From: Planctomycetota bacterium
GTDB lineage: Bacteria > Planctomycetota > Planctomycetia > Pirellulales > Pirellulaceae
Direction: 5' to 3'
NCBI GenBank assembly: GCA_027622275.1
Contig: JAQBZB010000022.1
Location: 1 to 53,676 of the forward strand
Length of the DNA stretch: 53,676 bases
Shown: piece by piece, positions 42,359 through 52,003 of the stretch
How the letters are laid out: the number at the start of each line of letters is the position of its first letter
How positions within the stretch are numbered: position 1 is the stretch's first letter
Notes under the pieces: generated by a model
The model's database searches: none
What the model was told of the DNA's origin: nothing
The model's input: only the letters and a program-made list of their open reading frames with translations
Position numbers and translations under genes: made by a program

Positions 42359-45300
42359 CCAGTTTCCCGATTCCCCCGGTGCTTGTCGAGCGGCTGGGCT
42401 GGGTGTTGGTGAACTCACTATGGCAGTTCGTGCTGATCGGCTTGCTCGCGGCAGTGACCGTACGATTGCTTCGGCGGAATTCGGCCGCAGTGCGGTACGG
42501 CATTCTTGGCGCTGCCTTGGTCGCCACCACGGTTGCTCCAGTGGCGACGTGGTTTGTTCTGCCGCGCGAGCCAAAACCAGCGACGATCGTCAACGAGACA
42601 GCGGTCGCTCCGTCCGATGAGGATATTTCGCTGTTAGCGGCACGGCGCGAGCCGTCCGGTGAACCAGATGTAGCGTCACGGCGCGGGCCGTCCGATGTGA
42701 GTGATGGTGGTTACATCGCCGACGGTGCGGACCAAGCACCGGGTGGCGTGCGCCGCTCCGCTACAAGGGAGGTGAGTTTCCCGAAGAGTAAGCAGAAGGC
42801 CGATGCCTGGTGGCTGCTTGCCGCGGACAGCGTGAGACCGTGGTTACCGGCTTTCGTTTTCGCGTGGAGTCTTGGCGTGTTGCTCTGTTCGTTGCGGCCG
42901 CTGCTGGGTTGGCACACGTTGCGGCGTCTGCGCCGCGTGGGAGTATCGCCAGTGTCAGACGAAGTGCTGGCCACGCTGCGGCGAGTTTCGGAGCGACTCG
43001 GACTGCGACGAGCGGTTCGCATTATGTATTCGACGCTGGCTCGCGTGCCGATCGTGATTGGCTACGCGCGGCCGATCATCTTGCTGCCCATCAGCCTCGT
43101 GACGAGCATTCCCGCGGCACAACTCGAAGCGATTCTGGCTCACGAACTGGCTCATGTGCGGCGGCACGACTTTCTGGTAAACCTGCTGCAAACACTGGTT
43201 GAAACGGCGTTCTTTTATCATCCGGCAGTCTGGTGGCTATCGAGTCGGTTGCGCGCCGAACGCGAGAATTGCTGCGACGATCTAGTCGTCAGCGCACTCG
43301 GCAACCGCGTTGAATACGGCCGCGCTCTCTTGGCGATTGAAGAGTTGCGAGGTCGCGATTCGTTGTTGGCGATCGGAGCCGCCGATGGTTCGCTGCTGGC
43401 CCGCGTCCGCCGGATCGTTGGTTTCCAATCCGAGATGGTCGTCGGCTCGCCCTGGTCGACGCTCAGTCTCATCGTCTGCGGACTCGTCGTCGTTGGCGCG
43501 CTGAGCGTTCTCAGTTGGCAAAGTCTTGCGGAATCTCCACAGGCTGCATCCCAACCGAAACCCGATGATCCTGTCGCCGAATTGCCCGATGGTGTGAACA
43601 CAGAGTTGGTCGGCGGCTCAGCGCCGATCCAACCCGGCGAGTGGCCGATGTGGGGCGGGTCGTCGCATCGGAATCATGTCGCGAGCGGCCGGATGCCGAC
43701 GCAGTGGGATTTGAAGACCGGACAAAACGTGCTGTGGACGGCCAAGCTCGGAACGCAGACCTATTCGTCACCCGTCGTTTCCGGCGGCAAGGTGTTCATC
43801 GGGACGAACAATGGAGCGGGGCTTGATCCGCGCCGGCCGGCAGTGAATGACCTGTCGTGTTTAGTGTGCTTCGATCAAGCGACAGGCAGCTTGCTGTGGC
43901 AATACGCGAGCGAGAAGATGCCGGCTGGCACTGTGTCTGACTGGCCAGGGATTGGCTTGTGCTCGACGGCTTGTGTGGAAGGAAACCGGTTGTGGGTTGT
44001 GACGAATCGCTGCGAAGTGGTGTGTCTGGATACCGACGGATTTCGCGACGGCGAGAACGACGGCGAATTCACCACCGAGACTGATCGCACCGACTTGGAT
44101 GCCGATGTCGTCTGGAAGTTCGACATGTTCAATACGCTTGGCGTTCGGCCACTGCATCAGGCCGCGTCGAGCATCGCCGTTGTCGACGGCGTCGTGCTGC
44201 TCAACACGTTGAACGGGCCGGATGAAAGCCGTCAGAACGTGCCGGCTCCGAAGGCTCCGAACTTCCTGGCTCTGGACGCTCGCACGGGTCGAGTCGTGTG
44301 GCAAGACAACTCGGCGGGCGAATCGATTATTGCAGGCGGATTTGCGTGCAGTTGGTCCGGGACTTCGCCAGCCGTCGCGACAATCGGTGGAGTGGCGCAA
44401 GCGATTTTCGCGGGACGCGAAGGCTGGCTCTACGGCTTCGACTTCGCGGATCTCAAGCAAGGCAAGACCACGCGGCTTTGGCAGTTCGATTGCAATCCGA
44501 AAACATCGAAGTACTTCACGGGCGGCCAGTTCGCTCGAAACACATTGGTGGCATCGCCGGTGGTTGTTGGCGATCGTGTTTTCATCGCGACCGGACGAAA
44601 TCCCGAGGATGGCGGGGGCGAGGGGGCTGGCGACTTGTGGTGCATCGACGCCACGAAACGCGGCGACATCAGCAGCGAACAGGTCTTCAACAATTCGCAC
44701 CGCGACGGCAGGGAGCCGATCCCGCACAAGCCGCTGTGTGCCTGCGATCCGAAGCAAGGCGATTTCACGCGGCCGAATCCGAACTCCGGTGCGGTCTGGC
44801 ACTATGCCGGCACCGACCGTGACGGTGACGGCGAGTTGGCGTTCGATGAGACCTTTCATTGTTCGATCAGCAGTCCTGCAATTCACGATGGCCTGCTGTT
44901 CATTCCCGACTACACCGGTTTGTTGCACTGTGTTGACGCGCGCACCGGCGAGGGACTCTGGACACAAGATCGCCTGGCTGCGGTGTGGAGTTCCTGCGTC
45001 ATCGCCGATGGCAAAGTGCTGATCGGCGACGAAGACGGTGACCTCGTGATCTTCAAAGCGGCCCGCACGTGCCAGCCGATTCACGGCGACAATCCTCCGA
45101 ACTTTGGAACATCAATCTACTCAACGCCAGTCGTCGCCAAAGGCACACTGCTTGTCGCGACCAGAGACATGCTGGTTGCGATTAGTGATGAGCAACCGAA
45201 AGCTGTCGAGCAGGGAGATGCTTCGGCGGTCAGCGGACGTGGTCAGGAGGAGCGTGCCAGCCAGGATGAATGGGGCGAAACGACCATCGGCTTGAGGGCG

Positions 45301-48300
45301 CGCGTGGTGCCGGTACTGAGTTCGATGAGCGAGGACGCGATCGATCCGGCTCAGCGTGTGACGAAGTTTCAGACGGCCGAGGATGTGGCGTTCGTGGTCG
45401 AGATGGAAAACGTCAGCGACGCGCCGATCAAGCTGCTCGATACGCGGTATGGCGACGGGTATGGCGAGTCCAAAGGCAAAGCAAACTCCAACTGGTACGG
45501 GCAGTTCCTGTTCTCGATCGATCTGTTCGACGTCGATGGCAAGTTGATCGAGCGGCCAGAGGTGCAGGTCGTTGATTTGAACTCGGTCCTGGACAAAGCG
45601 CTGGTTGTGTCTCTAGAACCGGGCAAGACGCATCGCTTCCTGTTGCGGCCCGCGAAGTGGTTGAGCGCCATGACGCAGCGGATCGAGCCAGGCAGCTACC
45701 GCGCGGCGGTGACATATCACGGCTTGCCGGACCGCATCGCGACTAGGATCAAAGAGTATCGGCCCGACAGTTCGGTGCTCGAAACGGTGGCGGGAGGCAT
45801 CATTGCAGGGCAAGTCCCGTTTGAAGTCCTCGGGATGGGCATTCCGCCTGTCGCCGCGGACGAGTCGCTCGTTTCGGGCGAACCGACGAACGGCCTGCGA
45901 GCGGCAATGTCGCTCGTGCCGTCGCAGGCGAAATATGCGCACGGCGAGAAGCTTGACACGAAGTTGCACGTGCAAAACGTCAGCGAAGGGCCGATCACGC
46001 TGGCGTCGCATCTGTGGTTGTCGGAACTTGGAGCGAGCGTCAAGAACGACAAGGACGAGTCGGTCACCGTCGGCAGCACGTTCTACAGCGGTTGGACGTT
46101 GTGTTCGCGCGTGACGTTGAAGCCGCGGCAGATCGTCACCTTCGACGCGGGCAACATCGGCCTAGCGGTCACGAAAGAACGGGCCGGGAAGTTCGAGGAT
46201 GTCACGAACCGCACGCTTGTCGCGCCGGCCGGCAAGTACACGATGCAGCTTGGCGGCCGGTTCGGCGACAGCTTTCTTTTGAAGGACGGCAAAGGCAAAG
46301 TGCTCGCGCCGCTGGAGGGCGACTGGATCGGCGAACTCAAGACGGGTGACATGCCGCTAGCGATCACGAACGAAATCATCGAGTGCAACCTCGTCGATGC
46401 CGTGACCGGCCAGCCGGTGACCCGCGCGTCGATCAATTTCCGCTTTATCAAACCGAAGTCCGGCGCGTCCGACGATTTGAAAACTGGAACGATCAGATTC
46501 TCCGATCCGCGTCGATTTGAATTGGAATTCGATTATCGCCCGCCGAACCTCCTGCTGACGATCGATGGTCAAAAGCTTGAACTTGCCAATGGTCGAGTCT
46601 TCGTGCTGTCGAAATCGGGCACAACAAAGCAGCTTGCCATCAAACCTCCACCAGTGACCGACCGCAACAGAGTCGGAGAACTGAAAAAACGCATCGACGA
46701 AGCGATTCGTCAAACGCAAACCGGCGCTGGGCGCGGGTCTCCCGACCCCGCCCTCGACCCGACCGCAGATCTCCCGAAGTCGGACGAAGAAACGAATCCG
46801 ACGAACAACGCCAACGGAGACCCGCGGTCCAACCCAGCGGCTGGGTTGGGAGACCCGCGCCGAGCGCAGATATTCACCGATGCCGTTGCCCAGGAACTGG
46901 AACGAATTCAGGGAATTTGGGCGATGGATCTGTGTGATTCCGAGACCAAGGATTTCGGCGACTCGCAGGACGTGGTTAAGCAATGGCGGTGGGCCATCCA
47001 TGAGAACGAAATCAAATGGATTCGATCGGGAGGCGAGGTTTGGAAGCTGACGTTCGCGGTCGATCCCGCGAAGTCGCCGAAAGAAATCGACTTCACGTTT
47101 CTCGACGGGCCGCACAAAGGCGAGAAGTGCTTGGGCATGTACGAGTGGGGCGGCGTCAACAAGAACATGCTGCTGATGAGCGTACAAGACCCCGGAGCAA
47201 CGGTCGCGCGGCCGAACTCCATCACGATGATGGGCGGCGGGCAAACCTCACTGGTCTTCTTGCAACCGGTCCCGGCAAATGAAACCGAGAAAGAGCTGGC
47301 CTCGCTGCAAGGAACCTGGAAGTTCGACATCATTCAAACCGACGGCTGGCCGAAACCGACCGGCAAAGGCCCCGACCGATTGGGCCGCGGCGACGAACGG
47401 CAGTGGGTGGTGAAGGGCAACGAGATCACTTGGATCAGCCCCGCCGGAGAAGAAGTGAAGTTGTCTTTCACCATCGATCCCACGAAGGCTCCCAAGCACA
47501 TCGACGTGACGTTCCTGAGCGGCCCGCACAAGGGCCAGAAATGTATGGGCATGTATGAGCGCGGCGGAGTCGGCGGCGTGGTGTTGTGGCTCTGTCTGGT
47601 GGACCCCAGTTCGAAGGCCCCTAGGCCAACGAAGGTCTCGTATGAGACGAACGAAGGCCGCACGATGATCGGGCTGATCCGCATCGAGCCACCCAAGAAT
47701 CGCGCCGACAATCCCGCCCCTGCGATCCCCGCCGATGAAAGCATCTCACTGGCCGATGTCGTGCGAAACTTCAACGCCGAGAACAAGCAACTCGGCCGCG
47801 GACTCGATCAACCCGCGTTGACGGAAGACGAAGTGCTTACGGCGATCAAACAGAGTGATTGGAAACGCGATGCCCCGGATCTCAACGAGCGCGAGGTCGC
47901 TACATTCAAGGAGGTGGCCGAGAGCGGTCGGCTGCCGAAGGGGTCTTACTTGTGGGTGCGGACGACCGATCAACACGAGACTTTTCTGGTCCGAAACTAC
48001 TGGTTGATCGAACTCTACCTGCCCGCAATCGGTCACGACGGGCTCGTCGGGTTCACGATTCGGCATACGAAACTCCCCGAAGAGAAGATCGATCCGAAGC
48101 AGGTCGCGTGGGGCAAGCCTGATCCGGATCGGTTGTCGCTCGGCATCTATTTCTCGCCGAGGAAGGACAAGTACCAGGTCGGTGATCGAGTCCGCCTGCG
48201 GCTGTTCGTGCGCAACGAGGGGCAGGAGGCCGTCGAGACGATGTGGGCCAACACCTCGCACCCGTTGCCGAATGCCTTCACTGTCACCGATGAATCCGGA

Positions 48301-51300
48301 GCGAATGTCGCGGTTCGGATCGGTCATGAGAGTTGGGAACTGCCGTGGATCTCGGGCTACATTGACGGCTTAGCACTTGGCCCCGGCGACGCTCACGCCT
48401 TCTTCGTCCCGTATGAAATCAGCATCGGCGGCGACGGCTCAAAGAACAAACTCATTGGCCGAGTCATCGACGCTCGCCCAGGCCAGACTCTGCAACTGAA
48501 AGTCCGCGATTCCAACGGCAACAACCGCACTCGAGCCGACAGCGAACCGCTGCCCGAATCGGGAGTGATCACGGTGGTCGTCGCAAAGGCCGCCGATCCG
48601 CCAGCACGTCCGGAAAACGAAGGCGTGCAATCAGTGCCGCCGCCATTGGAGTTCCGATTCGTCGCGCAGGCAGCCGACAGCAAGACCGAGCCGCGTGCTC
48701 CGGCGGACTTCGCGAAGCGTGACTATTCCGGCAACTCAGTCATCGGCCGCACGGTCGCCAAGGACAAGGGATTCATTTGGGTGAGTGTGGCTGGAAACTC
48801 CAACGAAATCGCGGCGTTGCCAGCCGAACGACTTCGCGGCGAGAAAGTGCGTGAAGTGTTGCTCGCCGACACTCCCGAGCACGCACTGGCTTGGGACGGC
48901 AAGTGGTCCGTCGAAGATTGCCGAGTCGTACCGGCGAGAAGTGTCGGTCCGGTCGAACACTTCTCAATCGAAATGAAACTCAACGAAGCCGGCGGCAACG
49001 CGCTGTTGGCTTTGACGAAGGCGCATCTCAATCAGCATCTCGCGATCGTTGTCGATGGCCAGATTATTTCGACTCCGATCGTTTACGGCGAGTTCGGTCG
49101 CGACATCGCCATCTCCGGCAATTTCAATCGTGCTCAAGCCGACAAACTGGCCAAGGCGATCCGGCCACCGCAACAACCGGATGGCGACAAATTGAAATCG
49201 GGTTCGAACGAGAACTCGACGAGCAAGTTACGACCGGGACTCTTTGGCGGTTTTGCGCAGCTCATGCAGATCAATCCAGATAACAGTATCACTTACAACG
49301 ATGCCAAGGGCCTTTGCCAGATGACGCTGTTTGCGGACGATCGACTTCAGGTCGCCTTTCACAATGACAATCAGATTTGGACCGACGTGACGATGCCGCT
49401 GATACAAGGTGCGGGCCGGTCGCAACGCGCGACATGGTCCGTCACAAGCGACGGCTACACGTATCAAGCGACCGCGATGCCCTTCTCGACCCGCGGTTGT
49501 CTCTTTCGGCTGGAGAAGCGGCGCGACGGCAAGCTTGTCGACGGCTCGCAGCAGTTCTTTGCGGTGAAGAGCGGGCCAGCGAATGCGGCGGCCGGCGCAG
49601 AACAAGATGCACCCGCGACTCCGTTCAAGCATCGTGAGTGGCGAGTCGACCTGAGTGGGACCGGAGTCGTCGCGGGGCGCTACACTGGGGCGAGCCAGCC
49701 GATGCAGATCGCCGCCGACGGGACCATCTCGTACACCGACAAGCCGCTCAGCATCAGCCCTCTCGCCGTGCTGGAGGACGATCGGCTTACCGCGGCGTTT
49801 CGCGACGCGCGGGGAATGCCCGCCGATGTCACATTGCCCTTGGTGACGACCGCCGCACAGCATCGCGCTTCCTGGTCCGCCGAGATCGACGGCCACACGC
49901 TCCGCGTCACGGCGATTCCGTATTCCGACACCGTCTACGTTTTCCGGCTGGAAAAGCTGCGTGACGGCAAGCTGATCGAGGGCTCGCAGCAGTTTTTCGC
50001 CATCAATCAGAAATTGCGGCCAGCCACACCGGAAGAAAAAGCCCAGGCCGCGAGCGACTCCACGGAGCGTCCACCAACCGAGGACGAAGTCTTTGCTCGG
50101 TGGGTCTCGTTGCAGGCGAAGGAGATGCCGCTCAAGCAAGCGCTGGCCGAACTGGCTCGGCAGGCGGGCGTGGAATTGCAGTTGGATGCCGAGGCGTTGA
50201 AAGCGGTAGAACTCGACGTCGACGAACCGGTGACGGCCAGCTTTACGGACGAGCCGCTGGATGAAGCGCTCAGCCGGCTGATCAATTGGCGCGACCACGG
50301 CGGCGCGTTTCGCGAATTCCGCGCGGGCCGGCTCGTGCTGACAACGCTCGCGGCGAGGCAGCAGCGGGTGGCTGGCGAGCTGCCGGAATGGCTCCGGCCA
50401 CTGTACACCCACGGGCTGCTGGCGGCGGTGGACGACGACGGCCAGGTCGAATCGATCACGATCGGCTCGATCGCGACGGACGAACTGCTGGAAAAGCTGG
50501 CGACGCTGCCGAAACTGCGTGAGCTGCACATCGAAGTGACGAAAACGCTCACGCCCGCCGGTTTGAAGCAACTCGGAAAAATGCAGGCCCTCGATACGCT
50601 GTCGCTGTATGAGGTCAACTCGGAAGGCAATGGCTTGGGCGACGAGGCGATGCAGGCGGTCGCCGGGTTGCAGTCGCTGCGGGAAGTCCGCGTCAACAAC
50701 TGCGGCTTGACCGACGCGGGAGCGCGGCATCTGGAAGGATTGCCGCAACTGACCCGGTTGGTACTGGACGAAGGCCGTTTGACCGACGCGGCACTCGCGT
50801 CGATCGGCAAGCTCCAGCATCTGCAACATCTCAGTCTGTCCAACTACGTCGGTACGGTGCAATACGGCCGCATGCACTTCACGGCCGCCGGATTGCGATC
50901 GCTGGCCGGGCTGCGGGAGTTGGACGAGTTGCACTTGGTAGGGCAGGACGTTTCGGCGGACCTGCTGACATGGCCGAAGCTGACGGCGTTGAGCCTGGGC
51001 GGTGCGACAGTGGACGACGCCTGCGCGGAGCGGATCGCCGCTTGCCGCGAGTTGAAGTCGCTGTCGCTGGTCTACACCGCCGTGAGCGACGAGGGCATCA
51101 AGCAGATCGCCACGCTGCCGGCGCTGCGGCGACTGAATCTCGACAGCCGCGTGATCACGGACGCGGCGATGGAACATCTCAAGGCCGTCACGTCGCTGCA
51201 GATGCTGACATTGCGGACGACGCGGCTGACCGATGAGTCGCTGCGGCACATGGCCGAGATGCAGTCACTTCGGCGGCTGGATCTGCACGGCAGCGGCCAG

Positions 51301-51576
51301 CCGGGCTTCGCGCCCGGCGAGAATTTTTCCATCAACGCCCTGCGGCAACTCAAGGCCCTGCCGAAACTCCACGCGCTGTGGCTGACAAACTTCCGATCGT
51401 CCGGCGGCTACCTGGGCCTCGCGGACCTGACGCAACTTCGCGAGCTGTCGCTGATGATGGCGGACATTCGCACGGAGGACTTGGACGCCTTGGAAGCGGC
51501 CCTGCCCAACACCACGATTCATTGCGCATCCGGCGGCGGCTCTCGGAGGCCGATCACGAAACGTGGGCGAGAGTAA
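42355..51576 (+). CDS. Giant BlaR1-like M56 sensor peptidase with PQQ propeller, TIGR03067, SecD-like, STN-like and leucine-rich-repeat domains
   Basis: One uninterrupted frame of 3073 residues, about five times a normal BlaR1. The N-terminus is a BlaR1/MecR1 peptidase: membrane segments near 13-39, 47-69, 163-186 and 365-390, with the zinc site HELAH (263-267) and ENCCDDLVVS. The remainder should lie outside the cytoplasmic membrane. In order: PQQ-type beta propeller (about 425-945, WPMWGGSSHRNH); unknown beta-rich region (965-1480); palindrome-coded insert (about 1457-1505); two TIGR03067 domains (about 1514-1638 and 1645-1778); Ig-like segment (about 1929-2068); SecD P1-like domain (about 2095-2279, LAIVVDGQIISTPI); a duplicated module (2292-2402 and 2440-2552); an STN-like domain (2581-2678); leucine-rich repeats (2682-3069). 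It presumably senses an outer signal and cleaves BlaI. Start ATG overlaps the blaI stop. Confidence 0.88.
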   Translation: MTSFPIPPVLVERLGWVLVNSLWQFVLIGLLAAVTVRLLRRNSAAVRYGILGAALVATTVAPVATWFVLPREPKPATIVNETAVAPSDEDISLLAARREPSGEPDVASRRGPSDVSDGGYIADGADQAPGGVRRSATREVSFPKSKQKADAWWLLAADSVRPWLPAFVFAWSLGVLLCSLRPLLGWHTLRRLRRVGVSPVSDEVLATLRRVSERLGLRRAVRIMYSTLARVPIVIGYARPIILLPISLVTSIPAAQLEAILAHELAHVRRHDFLVNLLQTLVETAFFYHPAVWWLSSRLRAERENCCDDLVVSALGNRVEYGRALLAIEELRGRDSLLAIGAADGSLLARVRRIVGFQSEMVVGSPWSTLSLIVCGLVVVGALSVLSWQSLAESPQAASQPKPDDPVAELPDGVNTELVGGSAPIQPGEWPMWGGSSHRNHVASGRMPTQWDLKTGQNVLWTAKLGTQTYSSPVVSGGKVFIGTNNGAGLDPRRPAVNDLSCLVCFDQATGSLLWQYASEKMPAGTVSDWPGIGLCSTACVEGNRLWVVTNRCEVVCLDTDGFRDGENDGEFTTETDRTDLDADVVWKFDMFNTLGVRPLHQAASSIAVVDGVVLLNTLNGPDESRQNVPAPKAPNFLALDARTGRVVWQDNSAGESIIAGGFACSWSGTSPAVATIGGVAQAIFAGREGWLYGFDFADLKQGKTTRLWQFDCNPKTSKYFTGGQFARNTLVASPVVVGDRVFIATGRNPEDGGGEGAGDLWCIDATKRGDISSEQVFNNSHRDGREPIPHKPLCACDPKQGDFTRPNPNSGAVWHYAGTDRDGDGELAFDETFHCSISSPAIHDGLLFIPDYTGLLHCVDARTGEGLWTQDRLAAVWSSCVIADGKVLIGDEDGDLVIFKAARTCQPIHGDNPPNFGTSIYSTPVVAKGTLLVATRDMLVAISDEQPKAVEQGDASAVSGRGQEERASQDEWGETTIGLRARVVPVLSSMSEDAIDPAQRVTKFQTAEDVAFVVEMENVSDAPIKLLDTRYGDGYGESKGKANSNWYGQFLFSIDLFDVDGKLIERPEVQVVDLNSVLDKALVVSLEPGKTHRFLLRPAKWLSAMTQRIEPGSYRAAVTYHGLPDRIATRIKEYRPDSSVLETVAGGIIAGQVPFEVLGMGIPPVAADESLVSGEPTNGLRAAMSLVPSQAKYAHGEKLDTKLHVQNVSEGPITLASHLWLSELGASVKNDKDESVTVGSTFYSGWTLCSRVTLKPRQIVTFDAGNIGLAVTKERAGKFEDVTNRTLVAPAGKYTMQLGGRFGDSFLLKDGKGKVLAPLEGDWIGELKTGDMPLAITNEIIECNLVDAVTGQPVTRASINFRFIKPKSGASDDLKTGTIRFSDPRRFELEFDYRPPNLLLTIDGQKLELANGRVFVLSKSGTTKQLAIKPPPVTDRNRVGELKKRIDEAIRQTQTGAGRGSPDPALDPTADLPKSDEETNPTNNANGDPRSNPAAGLGDPRRAQIFTDAVAQELERIQGIWAMDLCDSETKDFGDSQDVVKQWRWAIHENEIKWIRSGGEVWKLTFAVDPAKSPKEIDFTFLDGPHKGEKCLGMYEWGGVNKNMLLMSVQDPGATVARPNSITMMGGGQTSLVFLQPVPANETEKELASLQGTWKFDIIQTDGWPKPTGKGPDRLGRGDERQWVVKGNEITWISPAGEEVKLSFTIDPTKAPKHIDVTFLSGPHKGQKCMGMYERGGVGGVVLWLCLVDPSSKAPRPTKVSYETNEGRTMIGLIRIEPPKNRADNPAPAIPADESISLADVVRNFNAENKQLGRGLDQPALTEDEVLTAIKQSDWKRDAPDLNEREVATFKEVAESGRLPKGSYLWVRTTDQHETFLVRNYWLIELYLPAIGHDGLVGFTIRHTKLPEEKIDPKQVAWGKPDPDRLSLGIYFSPRKDKYQVGDRVRLRLFVRNEGQEAVETMWANTSHPLPNAFTVTDESGANVAVRIGHESWELPWISGYIDGLALGPGDAHAFFVPYEISIGGDGSKNKLIGRVIDARPGQTLQLKVRDSNGNNRTRADSEPLPESGVITVVVAKAADPPARPENEGVQSVPPPLEFRFVAQAADSKTEPRAPADFAKRDYSGNSVIGRTVAKDKGFIWVSVAGNSNEIAALPAERLRGEKVREVLLADTPEHALAWDGKWSVEDCRVVPARSVGPVEHFSIEMKLNEAGGNALLALTKAHLNQHLAIVVDGQIISTPIVYGEFGRDIAISGNFNRAQADKLAKAIRPPQQPDGDKLKSGSNENSTSKLRPGLFGGFAQLMQINPDNSITYNDAKGLCQMTLFADDRLQVAFHNDNQIWTDVTMPLIQGAGRSQRATWSVTSDGYTYQATAMPFSTRGCLFRLEKRRDGKLVDGSQQFFAVKSGPANAAAGAEQDAPATPFKHREWRVDLSGTGVVAGRYTGASQPMQIAADGTISYTDKPLSISPLAVLEDDRLTAAFRDARGMPADVTLPLVTTAAQHRASWSAEIDGHTLRVTAIPYSDTVYVFRLEKLRDGKLIEGSQQFFAINQKLRPATPEEKAQAASDSTERPPTEDEVFARWVSLQAKEMPLKQALAELARQAGVELQLDAEALKAVELDVDEPVTASFTDEPLDEALSRLINWRDHGGAFREFRAGRLVLTTLAARQQRVAGELPEWLRPLYTHGLLAAVDDDGQVESITIGSIATDELLEKLATLPKLRELHIEVTKTLTPAGLKQLGKMQALDTLSLYEVNSEGNGLGDEAMQAVAGLQSLREVRVNNCGLTDAGARHLEGLPQLTRLVLDEGRLTDAALASIGKLQHLQHLSLSNYVGTVQYGRMHFTAAGLRSLAGLRELDELHLVGQDVSADLLTWPKLTALSLGGATVDDACAERIAACRELKSLSLVYTAVSDEGIKQIATLPALRRLNLDSRVITDAAMEHLKAVTSLQMLTLRTTRLTDESLRHMAEMQSLRRLDLHGSGQPGFAPGENFSINALRQLKALPKLHALWLTNFRSSGGYLGLADLTQLRELSLMMADIRTEDLDALEAALPNTTIHCASGGGSRRPITKRGRE
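42634..42764 (+). repeat. In-frame palindromic repeats within the BlaR1-like gene (first cluster)
   Basis: Two related tandem units, starting TTAGCGGCACGGCGCGAGC (42634) and GTAGCGTCACGGCGCGGGC (42670), each contain the small hairpin ACGGC-N4-GCCGT or a near version. A third piece ends CGCCGCTCCGCTAC at 42764. The stretch encodes a low-complexity cytoplasmic loop (LAARREPSGEPDVASRRG) between the second and third membrane segments, where other BlaR1 proteins vary in length. Confidence 0.6.
46724..46867 (+). repeat. In-frame 144-bp inverted-repeat insert within the BlaR1-like gene (second cluster)
   Basis: Twenty-five-base arms at 46724-46748 (GCGCTGGGCGCGGGTCTCCC) and 46843-46867 (GGGAGACCCGCGCCGAGCGC at the end) match in 23 positions. 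A nine-base perfect hairpin CCAACCCAG-CGG-CTGGGTTGG lies next to the right arm, and GGAGACCCGCG occurs twice as a direct repeat. The unit is exactly 144 bases, 48 codons, and encodes a Pro/Asp/Asn-rich linker just before the first TIGR03067 domain. Confidence 0.7.
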
Positions 51577-52003
51577 GATCAATCCTCAGCTTGGCCGGAT
51601 CATAAAAACAAACTCCCGCCACGCCTACCTCAATCCCCTCGCCAAGACTAATCCGACAGTGCCATTCGGGTCTGACCCCCGATCCTCCCGCAAAGAATTC
51701 GCCAATTCCAACTAATCTGCCTTTCTTCCAAGCCAACCAATGAACCCCCACAACAAGCCCCTCCCAAGGGCAGCGCGCCGGGAACTGCTGGACACGTACC
51801 AGAGCAGCCGCTTGTTTTCTGCGGCAAGTCGATCACGGCGTTTTGCAGCCAGTCCCACCTGCTGAATCGAGAGACTGGCTTCTCCGTGGAGCCACCGCCG
51901 CCACGGGGTATAACGTGCCCTGCGAATTCCGATGAAATAATGGAATAGATGATTGACTCGGACCCTTGGCTTGCTACCTTGCTAAATGCCAGGGAGACTT
52001 AGA
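51577..52003. other. 427-base gap after the giant BlaR1-like gene
   Basis: I see no convincing gene. On the minus strand a 65-codon frame (51554-51751) overlaps the end of the giant gene and has no ribosome site. The segment GTGCCATTCGGGTCTGACCC at 51659 is a phrase I recall as recurring in planctomycete genomes, possibly a repeat remnant; this is memory, not a search. The promoter of the next gene should lie in the AT-richer part around 51930-51985. Confidence 0.35.

Noticed and set aside
43861-45084. 407-codon minus-strand open frame opposite the PQQ propeller
   Set aside because: Antisense shadow in GC-rich DNA, no ribosome site or recognisable domain.
49228-51249. 673-codon minus-strand open frame opposite the end of the giant BlaR1-like gene
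   Set aside because: Its translation is a Gln/Arg-rich shadow of the leucine-rich repeats; no family motif, and the plus strand has clear domains.
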